IMG/VR virus record: IMGVR_UViG_3300035190_000263
Span: 1-23,172 of that record
From: a virus
Strand: one strand, 5' to 3'
Length of the DNA: 23,172 bases
Below are positions 15,539 to 22,344 of the stretch, in pieces; within the stretch, counting starts at the first letter, position 1, and the number at the start of each line of letters is the position of its first letter. The notes beneath the pieces are model-generated. The model was given only the letters and a program-made list of their open reading frames with translations. It was not told where the DNA came from and did not search any database. The translations under genes were made by a program, and so were the position numbers.

Positions 15539-16032
15539 TGTACAAATCAGCAAAAGATTCGGGGTATGACTTCGATGACGAGCGAAGGTTTGATGTCCTT
15601 AGAACTCTAAAGTTTTCATCTTTGCTTGATGTCGGATCTGGTCCTTGCTTGTTGAAATCATGGCTCCAAAAACAAGGTAAAGATTGCTCTTACGAAGCGG
15701 TTGATATTCGTGAAGACACTCTTGAATTGTGCGATTGTCCAAAGTATAATCGCATTCCTAACAAAAAATACGATGTTGTTTGTTTATTTGGAACCTGTGG
15801 CTATAAGACAGAACAGAACGACAAAGAGGTGTTGTTTGGTTTGTTGAAACAGAGCAAGAGTCAATGCAATAAATATCTCATATTCAGTGTCATAATAAAC
15901 AGACAATACAAAGAGATAGTGTCCTACAGTACGGAAGAACTGATAGAACTTTTAGCAAACTTAAAAGTGAATAATTATAGAACTCTTGTGGACACTATAA
16001 ATTCAGAGTGTATTGTTTTTTGTGAGATCTAA
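15538..16032 (+). CDS. SAM-dependent methyltransferase (class I)
   Basis: Predicted 164-residue protein. Motif I is clear: LLDVGSGPCLLKSWL (Asp31, Gly33, Gly35), followed by an acidic residue in EAVDIRED near residue 55 as motif II and YDVVCLFGTCGY near residue 80 as motif IV. The C-terminal part (KEIVSYSTEELIELLANL) is compact, so the protein is little more than the catalytic Rossmann domain. The substrate cannot be read from the sequence; there is no N-P-P-[YF] motif, which argues against an adenine or cytosine-N4 DNA methylase of the usual type. It could act on a small molecule, protein, sugar or tRNA. It starts by TAATG coupling and lacks a good ribosome-binding site. It shares the interval with dut and Nmad1 but need not act with them. 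Confidence 0.78.
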   Translation: MYKSAKDSGYDFDDERRFDVLRTLKFSSLLDVGSGPCLLKSWLQKQGKDCSYEAVDIREDTLELCDCPKYNRIPNKKYDVVCLFGTCGYKTEQNDKEVLFGLLKQSKSQCNKYLIFSVIINRQYKEIVSYSTEELIELLANLKVNNYRTLVDTINSECIVFCEI

Positions 16033-16035
16033 ACT

Positions 16036-16518
16036 ATGCTTAAAATATTTCAAACAAATCCATACTCCTCTTTTCCGAAGTTTTCCACAATGCATTCGGC
16101 TTGTTTTGATATTGCCGCTTGTCTGAAGGGAAACTCTGTGCAGATCTTTGGTCAAACAAGCACTCGTTGGTCTAACGAAGAAATCTATCTTTATTCTGGA
16201 GATAGAGTAGCCGTTCCGACAGGACTCATCCTAGATATTCCTGAAGGTTATTCCGTTCGTCTACATCCTCGTTCTGGTTTGGCACTTAAGAACGGAATCA
16301 GTATGGCAAACTGCGAAGGAATCATCGACTCTGATTATGTCGATGAACTCAAGGTGATCATAGTGAACAACGGCGGAGAACCATTTGTGATAAAGCACGG
16401 TGATCGTATTTGTCAAGGAGAACTTGTTAAAACACTTGACTATACGCTAGAACAGTGCTATACTAAACCAGTTCAGAAAACTGATCGTAATGGTGGATTT
16501 GGTTCCACAGGAGTGTGA
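16036..16518 (+). CDS. dut: Deoxyuridine 5'-triphosphate nucleotidohydrolase (dUTPase)
   Basis: Predicted 160-residue protein of the trimeric dUTPase family, which hydrolyses dUTP to dUMP and pyrophosphate and so keeps uracil out of DNA while feeding dTMP synthesis. All five motifs are visible: I at 21-28 (SACFDIAA), II at 78-85 (PRSGLALK), III at 95-105 (GIIDSDYVDEL), IV at 121-128 (HGDRICQG) and V at 151-159 (RNGGFGSTG). The Asp of motif III (DSDY) and the Gly-rich motif V needed for catalysis are intact. The insertion between motifs I and II (about residues 29-55) is longer than in compact dUTPases. The last ~30 codons contain the candidate promoter for the downstream replication genes. 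Confidence 0.95.
   Translation: MLKIFQTNPYSSFPKFSTMHSACFDIAACLKGNSVQIFGQTSTRWSNEEIYLYSGDRVAVPTGLILDIPEGYSVRLHPRSGLALKNGISMANCEGIIDSDYVDELKVIIVNNGGEPFVIKHGDRICQGELVKTLDYTLEQCYTKPVQKTDRNGGFGSTGV
16436..16464 (+). promoter_or_regulatory. Strong sigma70-type promoter with extended -10, inside the dut 3' end
   Basis: TTGACT (16436-16441), a 17-base spacer (16442-16458) and TATACT (16459-16464) preceded by TGC (16456-16458) make an extended -10 promoter. The start is expected near 16471, about 50 bases before ATG 16520. Each hexamer matches the consensus at five of six positions. It would give the Nmad1-43-uvsX-41-61 genes early expression despite the late structural genes upstream. Confidence 0.6.
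16509..16513 (+). promoter_or_regulatory. Shine-Dalgarno AGGAG deciding the Nmad1 start
   Basis: AGGAG lies six bases before ATG 16520. It favours that start over the in-frame GTG/ATG-type extension back to 16490, which would lie inside dut. Confidence 0.6.
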
Positions 16519-16519
16519 T

Positions 16520-16939
16520 ATGACTCGTGACGAATTGCTTGATCATCATATGAAACTCTGCTCTGAAGCCAGAGAACTGATGAAAGCAAAAAACAAAGAT
16601 TATGCAGGGAACGAAGGAATCGAACCTTTTGCCAACTTTACCCGTGTCGAGAGCATGGGCATCTGCAAGACCGAACAGGGATTTATGGTTCGTCTTACAG
16701 ACAAGATGAGTAGATTGAGTTCATTCATTCGCGCTGGCAAGATGCATGTAGCCGATGAATCTTTTAAGGATACTTGCATTGATGTCATTAACTATATGGT
16801 ACTTTTGTCTGCTTATATTGCAGACAAGGATGCTGAAAAGAAACAGGAAGATACAAAAGAAACCACCCTTTATATTGAGCCGAGACTTCTGAACGAATCT
16901 CCTTATCTCAACAACGGTTGCTGCAAGAACAAAAAATGA
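16520..16939 (+). CDS. DUF1599 / nucleotide modification associated domain 1 (Nmad1) protein
   Basis: Predicted 139-residue helical protein. Features of the family are visible: KNKDYAGNEGIEPFANFTRV near residues 25-44, GICKTEQGFMVRLTDKMSRL near 47-66, and the acidic helix ADESFKDTCIDVINYMVLLS. Conserved Asp/Glu residues (KDY, DESFKDT) resemble the metal site of all-alpha NTP pyrophosphatases, to which this domain has been compared. The C-terminus is Cys- and Lys-rich (GCCKNKK). The role is probably housekeeping or editing of a nucleotide. Its placement next to dUTPase and directly before the polymerase supports a nucleotide-pool function, but the substrate is not known. The stop overlaps the gene 43 start (ATGA). 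Confidence 0.82.
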   Translation: MTRDELLDHHMKLCSEARELMKAKNKDYAGNEGIEPFANFTRVESMGICKTEQGFMVRLTDKMSRLSSFIRAGKMHVADESFKDTCIDVINYMVLLSAYIADKDAEKKQEDTKETTLYIEPRLLNESPYLNNGCCKNKK

Positions 16940-19527
16940 TATTCTACACTCACGCCTTTGTGCGCGGAGAAAAGATCCTTTGTCGTGGATATAAATCCAA
17001 CAATGGATCTTTTGTTCGTTCGACCATCGTAGAAAATTACAATCCATATCTCTACTGGCCTTCTGATAAGAAGACAGATTGGAAGACCTTGGAAGGTAAG
17101 TATGTTGATCGTATCGACTTTGGTTCCATACGAGAGTGTCGTGAATTCGTCAAGCAGTATGAAGATGTGAATGGAGTTGAGATCTACGGAAACACAGATT
17201 TCACTTACACTTTTATTCACGATCAGTTTCCTGGCGAAATACAATACAATCCTTCCGCTCTCAAGGTGTGCTACTTGGACATCGAAGTGGAGTGTGAGGA
17301 TGGTTTCCCTACGATTGAGAAGTGCGATCAGAGAGTGAATGTCATCACGATGCGTTTCGTGCAGGGGGACAGGGAGAAGACATACACTCTTTGTCTCGGT
17401 AATGCCAAGAAGATGACGGAAAATCACAGTGTCATTGATTACGAAGAGGAAGATGAACTTCTTCAGGCATTTGTTGCTCTGTGGCGTGACGAAGATTGTG
17501 ATATTGTCACTGGTTGGAACATTCAGTTCTATGACATTCCGTATCTTCTTGCCAGAATAGAGAAGGTGCTTGGTGAAGGTGAGTCAAAGAAACTTTCGCC
17601 TTGGGAAACTCTCAAGACCCGCATAGTCACAGCAATGCAGAAAGAGCATACGGTGTATGACATCGTTGGTATTGCCACGATGGATTACTTTGATCTGTAT
17701 CGCAAGTTTACTTTCGTCACACGCGAGTCCTACAAGTTAGATCATATCGCATCCGTGGAACTTGGAGAGAACAAGATCTCCTATGACGATTACTCCAACA
17801 TTCAGGAGTTCTACAAGAAGGACTTTGCCAAGTTCGTAGAGTACAACTATATTGATGTCGAACTTGTCGTCAAGTTGGAGAAGAAACTTCGTTTGTTGGA
17901 ACTGGGTATTGCTCTTGCATACAATGCCAAGGTGAACTTCAACGATGTGTTCTCTCAGGTTCGCACTTGGGATGCCATCATCTATCACTATCTTTCTGAT
18001 CGCAACATCGTCATTCCTCAGAAGAATGCCGAGGAAAAGGAAGAGCAGTTTGCGGGTGGTTATGTAAAGGATCCACAGACAGGAATGCACAAGTGGATTG
18101 TGTCATTCGACTTGGATTCTCTGTATCCTCACCTCATAATGCAATACAACATCTCTCCCGAAACAAAGCACAAGAATCCTGCTTATAGCCGCGGAAGCGT
18201 ATCTCCTGATTCCATACTCCGTATGGTAAATGGTGAAAAGACAAAGACATTTGTAGATCCTTACGACTATCTCTCTGCTGCCAAGACGGACGATTTATCC
18301 ATCGCGGCAAATGGTGTTGCTTTTCGCAAAGACAAGCAGGGGTTCCTTGCTTCATTGATGGAGAGTATGTACGAAGAACGCAAGCACTATAAGAAACTGA
18401 TGTTGGAGTGCAAGAGAACCCTCAAGGAGAAGAAGGATATTCTTACAAAGCAGGAAGTCGAGCAACTGAATAACGACATCTCCAAGTATCATAACTTTCA
18501 GTTGGTTCGTAAGATTCAACTTAACTCTGCTTTCGGTGCTGTAGGAAACCAATACTTTCGTTACTACGATCTAGATCTTGCAGAAGCAATCACCATCTCT
18601 GGTCAGTTGTCTATTCGTTGGATTGAGAAACACTTGAATGACTTCCTCAACAAGACTTGTCAGACGACAAATCAGGACTACATTATTGCCAGCGATACAG
18701 ATTCTGTTTACATCTGTCTGGACAAGTTAGTAGACAAGATTTATCCTGCTGGTGTCCTACCCCAAGATCATCAGAAAGTTGCTAAGTTTTTGGACAAGGC
18801 TTGTAAATCGTCTCTTACTCCTTTCATTCAGAAGAAGTACGAAGAACTTGCACTGATGATGAACGCATATCAGCAGAAGATGAATATGAAGCGAGAGTCC
18901 ATCTGCAACAAGGGAATATGGACTGCCAAGAAGCGTTATATGCTTAATGTGTATATGGGTGAAGATGATGTTCTTCTTGATAAGCCAGAAATGAAGATAA
19001 TGGGCATCGAAACCACTCGGTCGTCTACTCCACAGATAGTGCGGGATGGACTTAAGAAAGCAATCGACATTCTTATGAATGGTGATGAAGACAATCTCAT
19101 TTCTTTCGTGGAGAAGTTCCGTGAGCAGTTCAATAAGTTGCCAGCGGAGAAGATTGCCTTTCCGCGCAGTTGCAGGGGAATGCTGGAATATGCCGATGCC
19201 AACACGATCTATCGCAAGTCAACTCCCATTCATGTCAAGGGATCGCTTCTTTACAATCATGCCATAAAACAGAAGAAGTTGCAGAAGAAATATCCTGTCA
19301 TCAAGGATGGAGAGAAGATCAAGTTCGTATACCTAAAAGTGCCCAACACCATCGGTGATCGTGTAGTTTCTTTTCTAGGAAGCATTCCGAAGGAACTTGA
19401 TCTTGAGCGTTTTATCGACTATAATATGCAGTTCGAGAAGAGTTTTCTCGAACCTCTGACCACTATTACAAATGTGATTGGTTGGAAGCACGAAAAATCA
19501 AATACACTGGAGTCCTTGTTTGGATAA
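16936..19527 (+). CDS. 43: DNA polymerase gp43 (family B)
   Basis: Predicted 863-residue replicative polymerase, close in length to T4 gp43 (898). Exonuclease motifs: Exo I CYLDIEVEC (Asp115, Glu117), Exo II GWNIQFYDIPYL (Asp200), Exo III YNYIDVELV (Tyr303, Asp307). Polymerase motifs: A FDLDSLYPHLIMQYN (Asp392, SLYP 395-398), B KIQLNSAFGAVGNQYFRYYD near 525, C ASDTDSVYI (Asp587, Asp589), and the KKRYM site near 665. The last residues NTLESLFG form the C-terminal peptide that in T4-like polymerases docks on the gp45 clamp. All catalytic residues are present and no intein, intron or homing endonuclease interrupts it. Start ATG 16936 overlaps the Nmad1 stop (ATGA). It is likely coupled to Nmad1 and served by the promoter in dut. 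Confidence 0.97.
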   Translation: MIFYTHAFVRGEKILCRGYKSNNGSFVRSTIVENYNPYLYWPSDKKTDWKTLEGKYVDRIDFGSIRECREFVKQYEDVNGVEIYGNTDFTYTFIHDQFPGEIQYNPSALKVCYLDIEVECEDGFPTIEKCDQRVNVITMRFVQGDREKTYTLCLGNAKKMTENHSVIDYEEEDELLQAFVALWRDEDCDIVTGWNIQFYDIPYLLARIEKVLGEGESKKLSPWETLKTRIVTAMQKEHTVYDIVGIATMDYFDLYRKFTFVTRESYKLDHIASVELGENKISYDDYSNIQEFYKKDFAKFVEYNYIDVELVVKLEKKLRLLELGIALAYNAKVNFNDVFSQVRTWDAIIYHYLSDRNIVIPQKNAEEKEEQFAGGYVKDPQTGMHKWIVSFDLDSLYPHLIMQYNISPETKHKNPAYSRGSVSPDSILRMVNGEKTKTFVDPYDYLSAAKTDDLSIAANGVAFRKDKQGFLASLMESMYEERKHYKKLMLECKRTLKEKKDILTKQEVEQLNNDISKYHNFQLVRKIQLNSAFGAVGNQYFRYYDLDLAEAITISGQLSIRWIEKHLNDFLNKTCQTTNQDYIIASDTDSVYICLDKLVDKIYPAGVLPQDHQKVAKFLDKACKSSLTPFIQKKYEELALMMNAYQQKMNMKRESICNKGIWTAKKRYMLNVYMGEDDVLLDKPEMKIMGIETTRSSTPQIVRDGLKKAIDILMNGDEDNLISFVEKFREQFNKLPAEKIAFPRSCRGMLEYADANTIYRKSTPIHVKGSLLYNHAIKQKKLQKKYPVIKDGEKIKFVYLKVPNTIGDRVVSFLGSIPKELDLERFIDYNMQFEKSFLEPLTTITNVIGWKHEKSNTLESLFG

Positions 19528-19720
19528 ACTAAAATATGAACATTATGCTATTATTCTTGGTGTTCTTGAGAGAAAACAAGCAGATCTCCTGTCCACTATA
19601 AAAGAAATAAACAAAAGAGTAGATGTCAACATCGACACATATGAGAATTATGTAACCGAAGCAAATTCTATAAAAGAAGTTATAGAAGCGGTTAAAAACA
19701 ATATGAAAGGAACGAAGTGA
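19520..19720 (+). CDS. Small helical protein between gp43 and UvsX (TTG start)
   Basis: Predicted 66-residue protein, helical and charged: DKLKYEHYAIILGVLERKQA, then DVNIDTYENYVTEANSIKEV and a Lys-rich end. The frame is open from about 19478, but TTG 19520 with GGAG eight bases upstream is the best start, overlapping the gp43 stop by eight bases. It ends with TGA overlapping the ATG of uvsX (TGATG). No known family. A small acidic/basic helical protein in this slot may be a cofactor of the polymerase or the recombinase, but only position suggests it. It may instead be a conserved filler ORF of no enzymatic role. Confidence 0.62.
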   Translation: MDKLKYEHYAIILGVLERKQADLLSTIKEINKRVDVNIDTYENYVTEANSIKEVIEAVKNNMKGTK

Positions 19721-20775
19721 TGGGTATTCTAGACAAACTTAAGAAAAATTCCACAATCAAGGACTCTGAAGTGTTGTCCTCTTCCAAGTTCTTCACTAAG
19801 AAGGATATGATCCAGACCACAGTTCCTGTGATTAATGTCGCACTGTCTGGTCGTTTGGATGGTGGGTTTGTTCCTGGCATCACCATGTGGGCAGGTCCCA
19901 GTAAGCACTTCAAGACAGCATTTTCTTTGTTGATGGCAAAGTCTTACCTTGACAAGTACAAGGATGCTGCTATGCTATTCTATGATTCGGAGTTCGGTAC
20001 TCCGCAGGGTTATTTTGAAACATTCGGTATTGATATGAACAGGGTTCTTCACACGCCAATTAAAGATGTAGAAGAACTTAAGTTTGACATCATGCAGCAA
20101 CTACAGAGTCTAGACCGTGGAGAACATTTGATCATCGTGATCGACTCTATCGGTAATCTGGCTTCAAAGAAGGAAGTCGAGGATGCTCTAGAAGGTAAGT
20201 CGGTTGCCGATATGTCACGCGCCAAGCAGATCAAGTCTCTATTCCGTATGATTACACCACATCTTACCCTCAAGGATATTCCTATGGTAGTGGTCAATCA
20301 TACCTACAAGGAGATCGGAATGTATCCGAAGGACATCGTTGGCGGTGGTACTGGATCGTACTATTCTGCCGATACTATCTTCATTCTTGGTCGTCAGCAG
20401 GAGAAGGACGGAACCGAACTTACTGGTTACAACTTCATTATCAATGTGGAGAAATCTCGTTATGTCAGGGAAAAGTCCAAGATTCCGATTAATGTTTCCT
20501 TCGAGGGAGGTATTAGTCGCTGGAGTGGTCTTCTTGATATTGCTCTTGAGTCAGGTCATGTGGTGAAACCATCTAACGGGTGGTATGCAAGAAAAGGTGA
20601 AGAAAAGAAGTACCGAGAGAAGGAAACAGATACAAAAGATTTCTGGTTGCCTATTCTCACTGATCCAACATTCTCACAGTTTGTTCGTGAGAAGTATTCG
20701 ATCACAAACAACAATATTATCGTCTCCGATGAGGAGTTCACTAAACAGTTGGAAAATTTGACAGATGAGGAATAA
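19720..20775 (+). CDS. uvsX: UvsX-type recombinase (RecA family)
   Basis: Predicted 351-residue strand-exchange protein. ATG 19720 has AAAGGA about eight bases upstream; a GTG at 19717 is the weaker alternative. Walker A AGPSKHFKTAFSLL (GPSKHFKT 59-66) has the Gly-Pro-Ser-Lys form of T4 UvsX, and Walker B is IIVIDSIGNLASKKEVEDAL (Asp142). VVVNHTYKEIGMYPKD and GGGTGSYYSADTIFILGR form the later core. In the T4 system UvsX forms filaments on gp32-coated DNA for recombination-dependent replication and repair. Its position between 43 and 41 matches T4 gene order, though gene 40 is not seen here. The acidic C-terminus (NLTDEE) fits a DNA-binding-modulating tail. Stop TAA overlaps the helicase start (TAATG). 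Confidence 0.95.
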   Translation: MGILDKLKKNSTIKDSEVLSSSKFFTKKDMIQTTVPVINVALSGRLDGGFVPGITMWAGPSKHFKTAFSLLMAKSYLDKYKDAAMLFYDSEFGTPQGYFETFGIDMNRVLHTPIKDVEELKFDIMQQLQSLDRGEHLIIVIDSIGNLASKKEVEDALEGKSVADMSRAKQIKSLFRMITPHLTLKDIPMVVVNHTYKEIGMYPKDIVGGGTGSYYSADTIFILGRQQEKDGTELTGYNFIINVEKSRYVREKSKIPINVSFEGGISRWSGLLDIALESGHVVKPSNGWYARKGEEKKYREKETDTKDFWLPILTDPTFSQFVREKYSITNNNIIVSDEEFTKQLENLTDEE

Positions 20776-22178
20776 TGAGTACAAATATTCAGAAGGTAAT
20801 CCTTCAGAACCTCATATACAACGAAGGGTATTCTCGCCGCGTACTGCCATTCGTTAAGGAAGATTATTTCGCGGAAAACAGTGAAAGAAAAGTTTTTAGG
20901 AAGATTTATGACTTCATCAATAACTATAACAGATTGCCTAATAAGGACGCATTGGTCATCTCCTTGCAGAATGACAAGGACCTCACGCAGACGGACTACG
21001 AGAAGGCGTCTGCCCTGGTACAAGATCTCTCGGAAACAACCGAAGACGAAGACTGGCTTGTGGACGAAACTGAAAAGTTTTGTAAAGACCGCGCTCTTTA
21101 CAACGCTATTCTCGAATCCATTCAGATCATCGAAGGTAAGTCGAAGACCCGTACTCCTACCGCTCTCCCCTCGATACTTTCCGAAGCCCTATCCGTATCC
21201 TTCGACACGAACATCGGACACGATTTCATCAAGGACGCAGAGAAGCGGTACGACTTCTACCACAAAGTCGAGCAGAAAATTCCGTTTGACATCGAATTTT
21301 TTAACTCAATTACGAACGGTGGAGTACCACAAAAGACACTTAATGTAGTCATCGCTGGTACTGGTGTAGGTAAGTCTCTGTTCCTATGCCATCATGCTGC
21401 AAACTGCCTGATGCAGAACAAGAATGTCCTGTACATCACTTGTGAAATGTCAGAAGAGCGTATTGCCGAGCGTATTGATGCCAACATCATGGACATCACT
21501 CTTGACGATATGAAGCAACTTACAAAACCGATGTATGGTAAGAAGATCTACAACGCAACGAAAGGTATTACTGGTAAGTTGATTATCAAGGAATACCCAA
21601 CAGCAACCGCCCATGTAAATCACTTCCGACATCTACTTGACGAGTTGCTTCTCAAGAAGAAGTTTACTCCTGACATTATTTTCATCGACTATCTGAATAT
21701 CTGTTCTTCTGCCAGAGTAAAGGCATCTGCAACGATGAGTTCTTATAGCGTGGTGAAAGCGATTGCAGAAGAACTTCGTGGTCTTGCCATCGAACGAAAT
21801 GTGCCTGTGTTCACAGCAACGCAGGTGAATCGTTCTGGGCACAACAACACCGATATTGGTCTTGAAAATACATCTGAATCATTCGGACTTCCTGCCACTG
21901 CCGATCTTATGTTTGCATTGATTGGTACAGAGGAACTGGATCAGAAGAATCAGATCATGGTCAAGCAACTCAAGAACCGATACAACGAACTCACAAAGAA
22001 CAGAAAGTTCGTGGTTGGAATTAATAGAGCGAAGATGAAATTGTATAATGTAGATCCATCCGAGCAGGATGATTTGATTGGTACTGGCGAAGAGGACGAT
22101 GTAGGTTCCTCTGGTCACGGTGAAAAGATTATTGCAAAATTCAAGAAGAAAGGTAATGTAAATGACTGGAACATTTAA
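20775..22178 (+). CDS. 41: Replicative DNA helicase gp41 (DnaB-type)
   Basis: Predicted 467-residue protein, near T4 gp41 (475). The N-terminal helical domain (~1-160) is followed by the RecA-like core: Walker A VIAGTGVGKSLF (GTGVGKS 195-201), CEMSEERIAERIDANIM, Walker B PDIIFIDYLNIC (Asp305), FTATQVNRSG near 350 and the C-terminal KNRYNELTKNRKFVVGINRA with the glutamate/arginine elements of DnaB-type helicases. It unwinds the fork 5' to 3' on the lagging strand and forms the primosome with gp61, whose gene follows after one small ORF. All ATPase motifs are intact. Expression is coupled to uvsX (TAATG). No gene 59 loader is seen in this window. Confidence 0.96.
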   Translation: MSTNIQKVILQNLIYNEGYSRRVLPFVKEDYFAENSERKVFRKIYDFINNYNRLPNKDALVISLQNDKDLTQTDYEKASALVQDLSETTEDEDWLVDETEKFCKDRALYNAILESIQIIEGKSKTRTPTALPSILSEALSVSFDTNIGHDFIKDAEKRYDFYHKVEQKIPFDIEFFNSITNGGVPQKTLNVVIAGTGVGKSLFLCHHAANCLMQNKNVLYITCEMSEERIAERIDANIMDITLDDMKQLTKPMYGKKIYNATKGITGKLIIKEYPTATAHVNHFRHLLDELLLKKKFTPDIIFIDYLNICSSARVKASATMSSYSVVKAIAEELRGLAIERNVPVFTATQVNRSGHNNTDIGLENTSESFGLPATADLMFALIGTEELDQKNQIMVKQLKNRYNELTKNRKFVVGINRAKMKLYNVDPSEQDDLIGTGEEDDVGSSGHGEKIIAKFKKKGNVNDWNI

Positions 22179-22344
22179 TGGAGAGTATCGACAAGTGCAG
22201 AGCATCGCATATAATGACACTCGTTCTTTCGAGGAACGACTAGCAGCCCTTCCTTTCGTGCGTGACGAGGATCTACCTGAGTGGGAAGAATGGGCAAACA
22301 GAGCATTCCCCGAAGCCAAGTCGTATGTCAATAATTACCGATAA
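22162..22344 (+). CDS. Small acidic protein between gp41 and gp61
   Basis: Predicted 60-residue protein starting at ATG 22162, 17 bases inside the end of gene 41, with AAAGG about eight bases upstream. Sequence pattern: GEYRQVQSIAYNDTRSFEER, PFVRDEDLPEWEEWANRAFP, ending KSYVNNYR. It is acidic with two tryptophans in a likely helix. The primase frame overlaps its end by 20 bases. No family is recognised. A small ORF in this slot could be an adaptor of the primosome, but there is no direct evidence. Alternative: a chance frame, though the start signal and two-sided overlaps argue for a gene. Confidence 0.58.
   Translation: MTGTFNGEYRQVQSIAYNDTRSFEERLAALPFVRDEDLPEWEEWANRAFPEAKSYVNNYR

Noticed and set aside
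15313-15875. Further late-promoter matches: CATAAATA at 15313-15320 and AATAAATA at 15868-15875
   Set aside because: Both lie well inside coding sequence, and a seven-base A/T motif is expected several times by chance in 23 kb of this composition. They are not placed before a gene start as the 573 motif is.
16918-16935. Upstream extension of gene 43 to 16918
   Set aside because: The extension lies inside the Nmad1 gene, has no ribosome-binding site, and ATG 16936 gives a polymerase N-terminus (IFYTHAFVRG) that fits the family.
16936-22178. Homing endonuclease, intron or intein in 43, uvsX or 41
   Set aside because: All three frames are continuous with intact catalytic motifs in the expected order and spacing.
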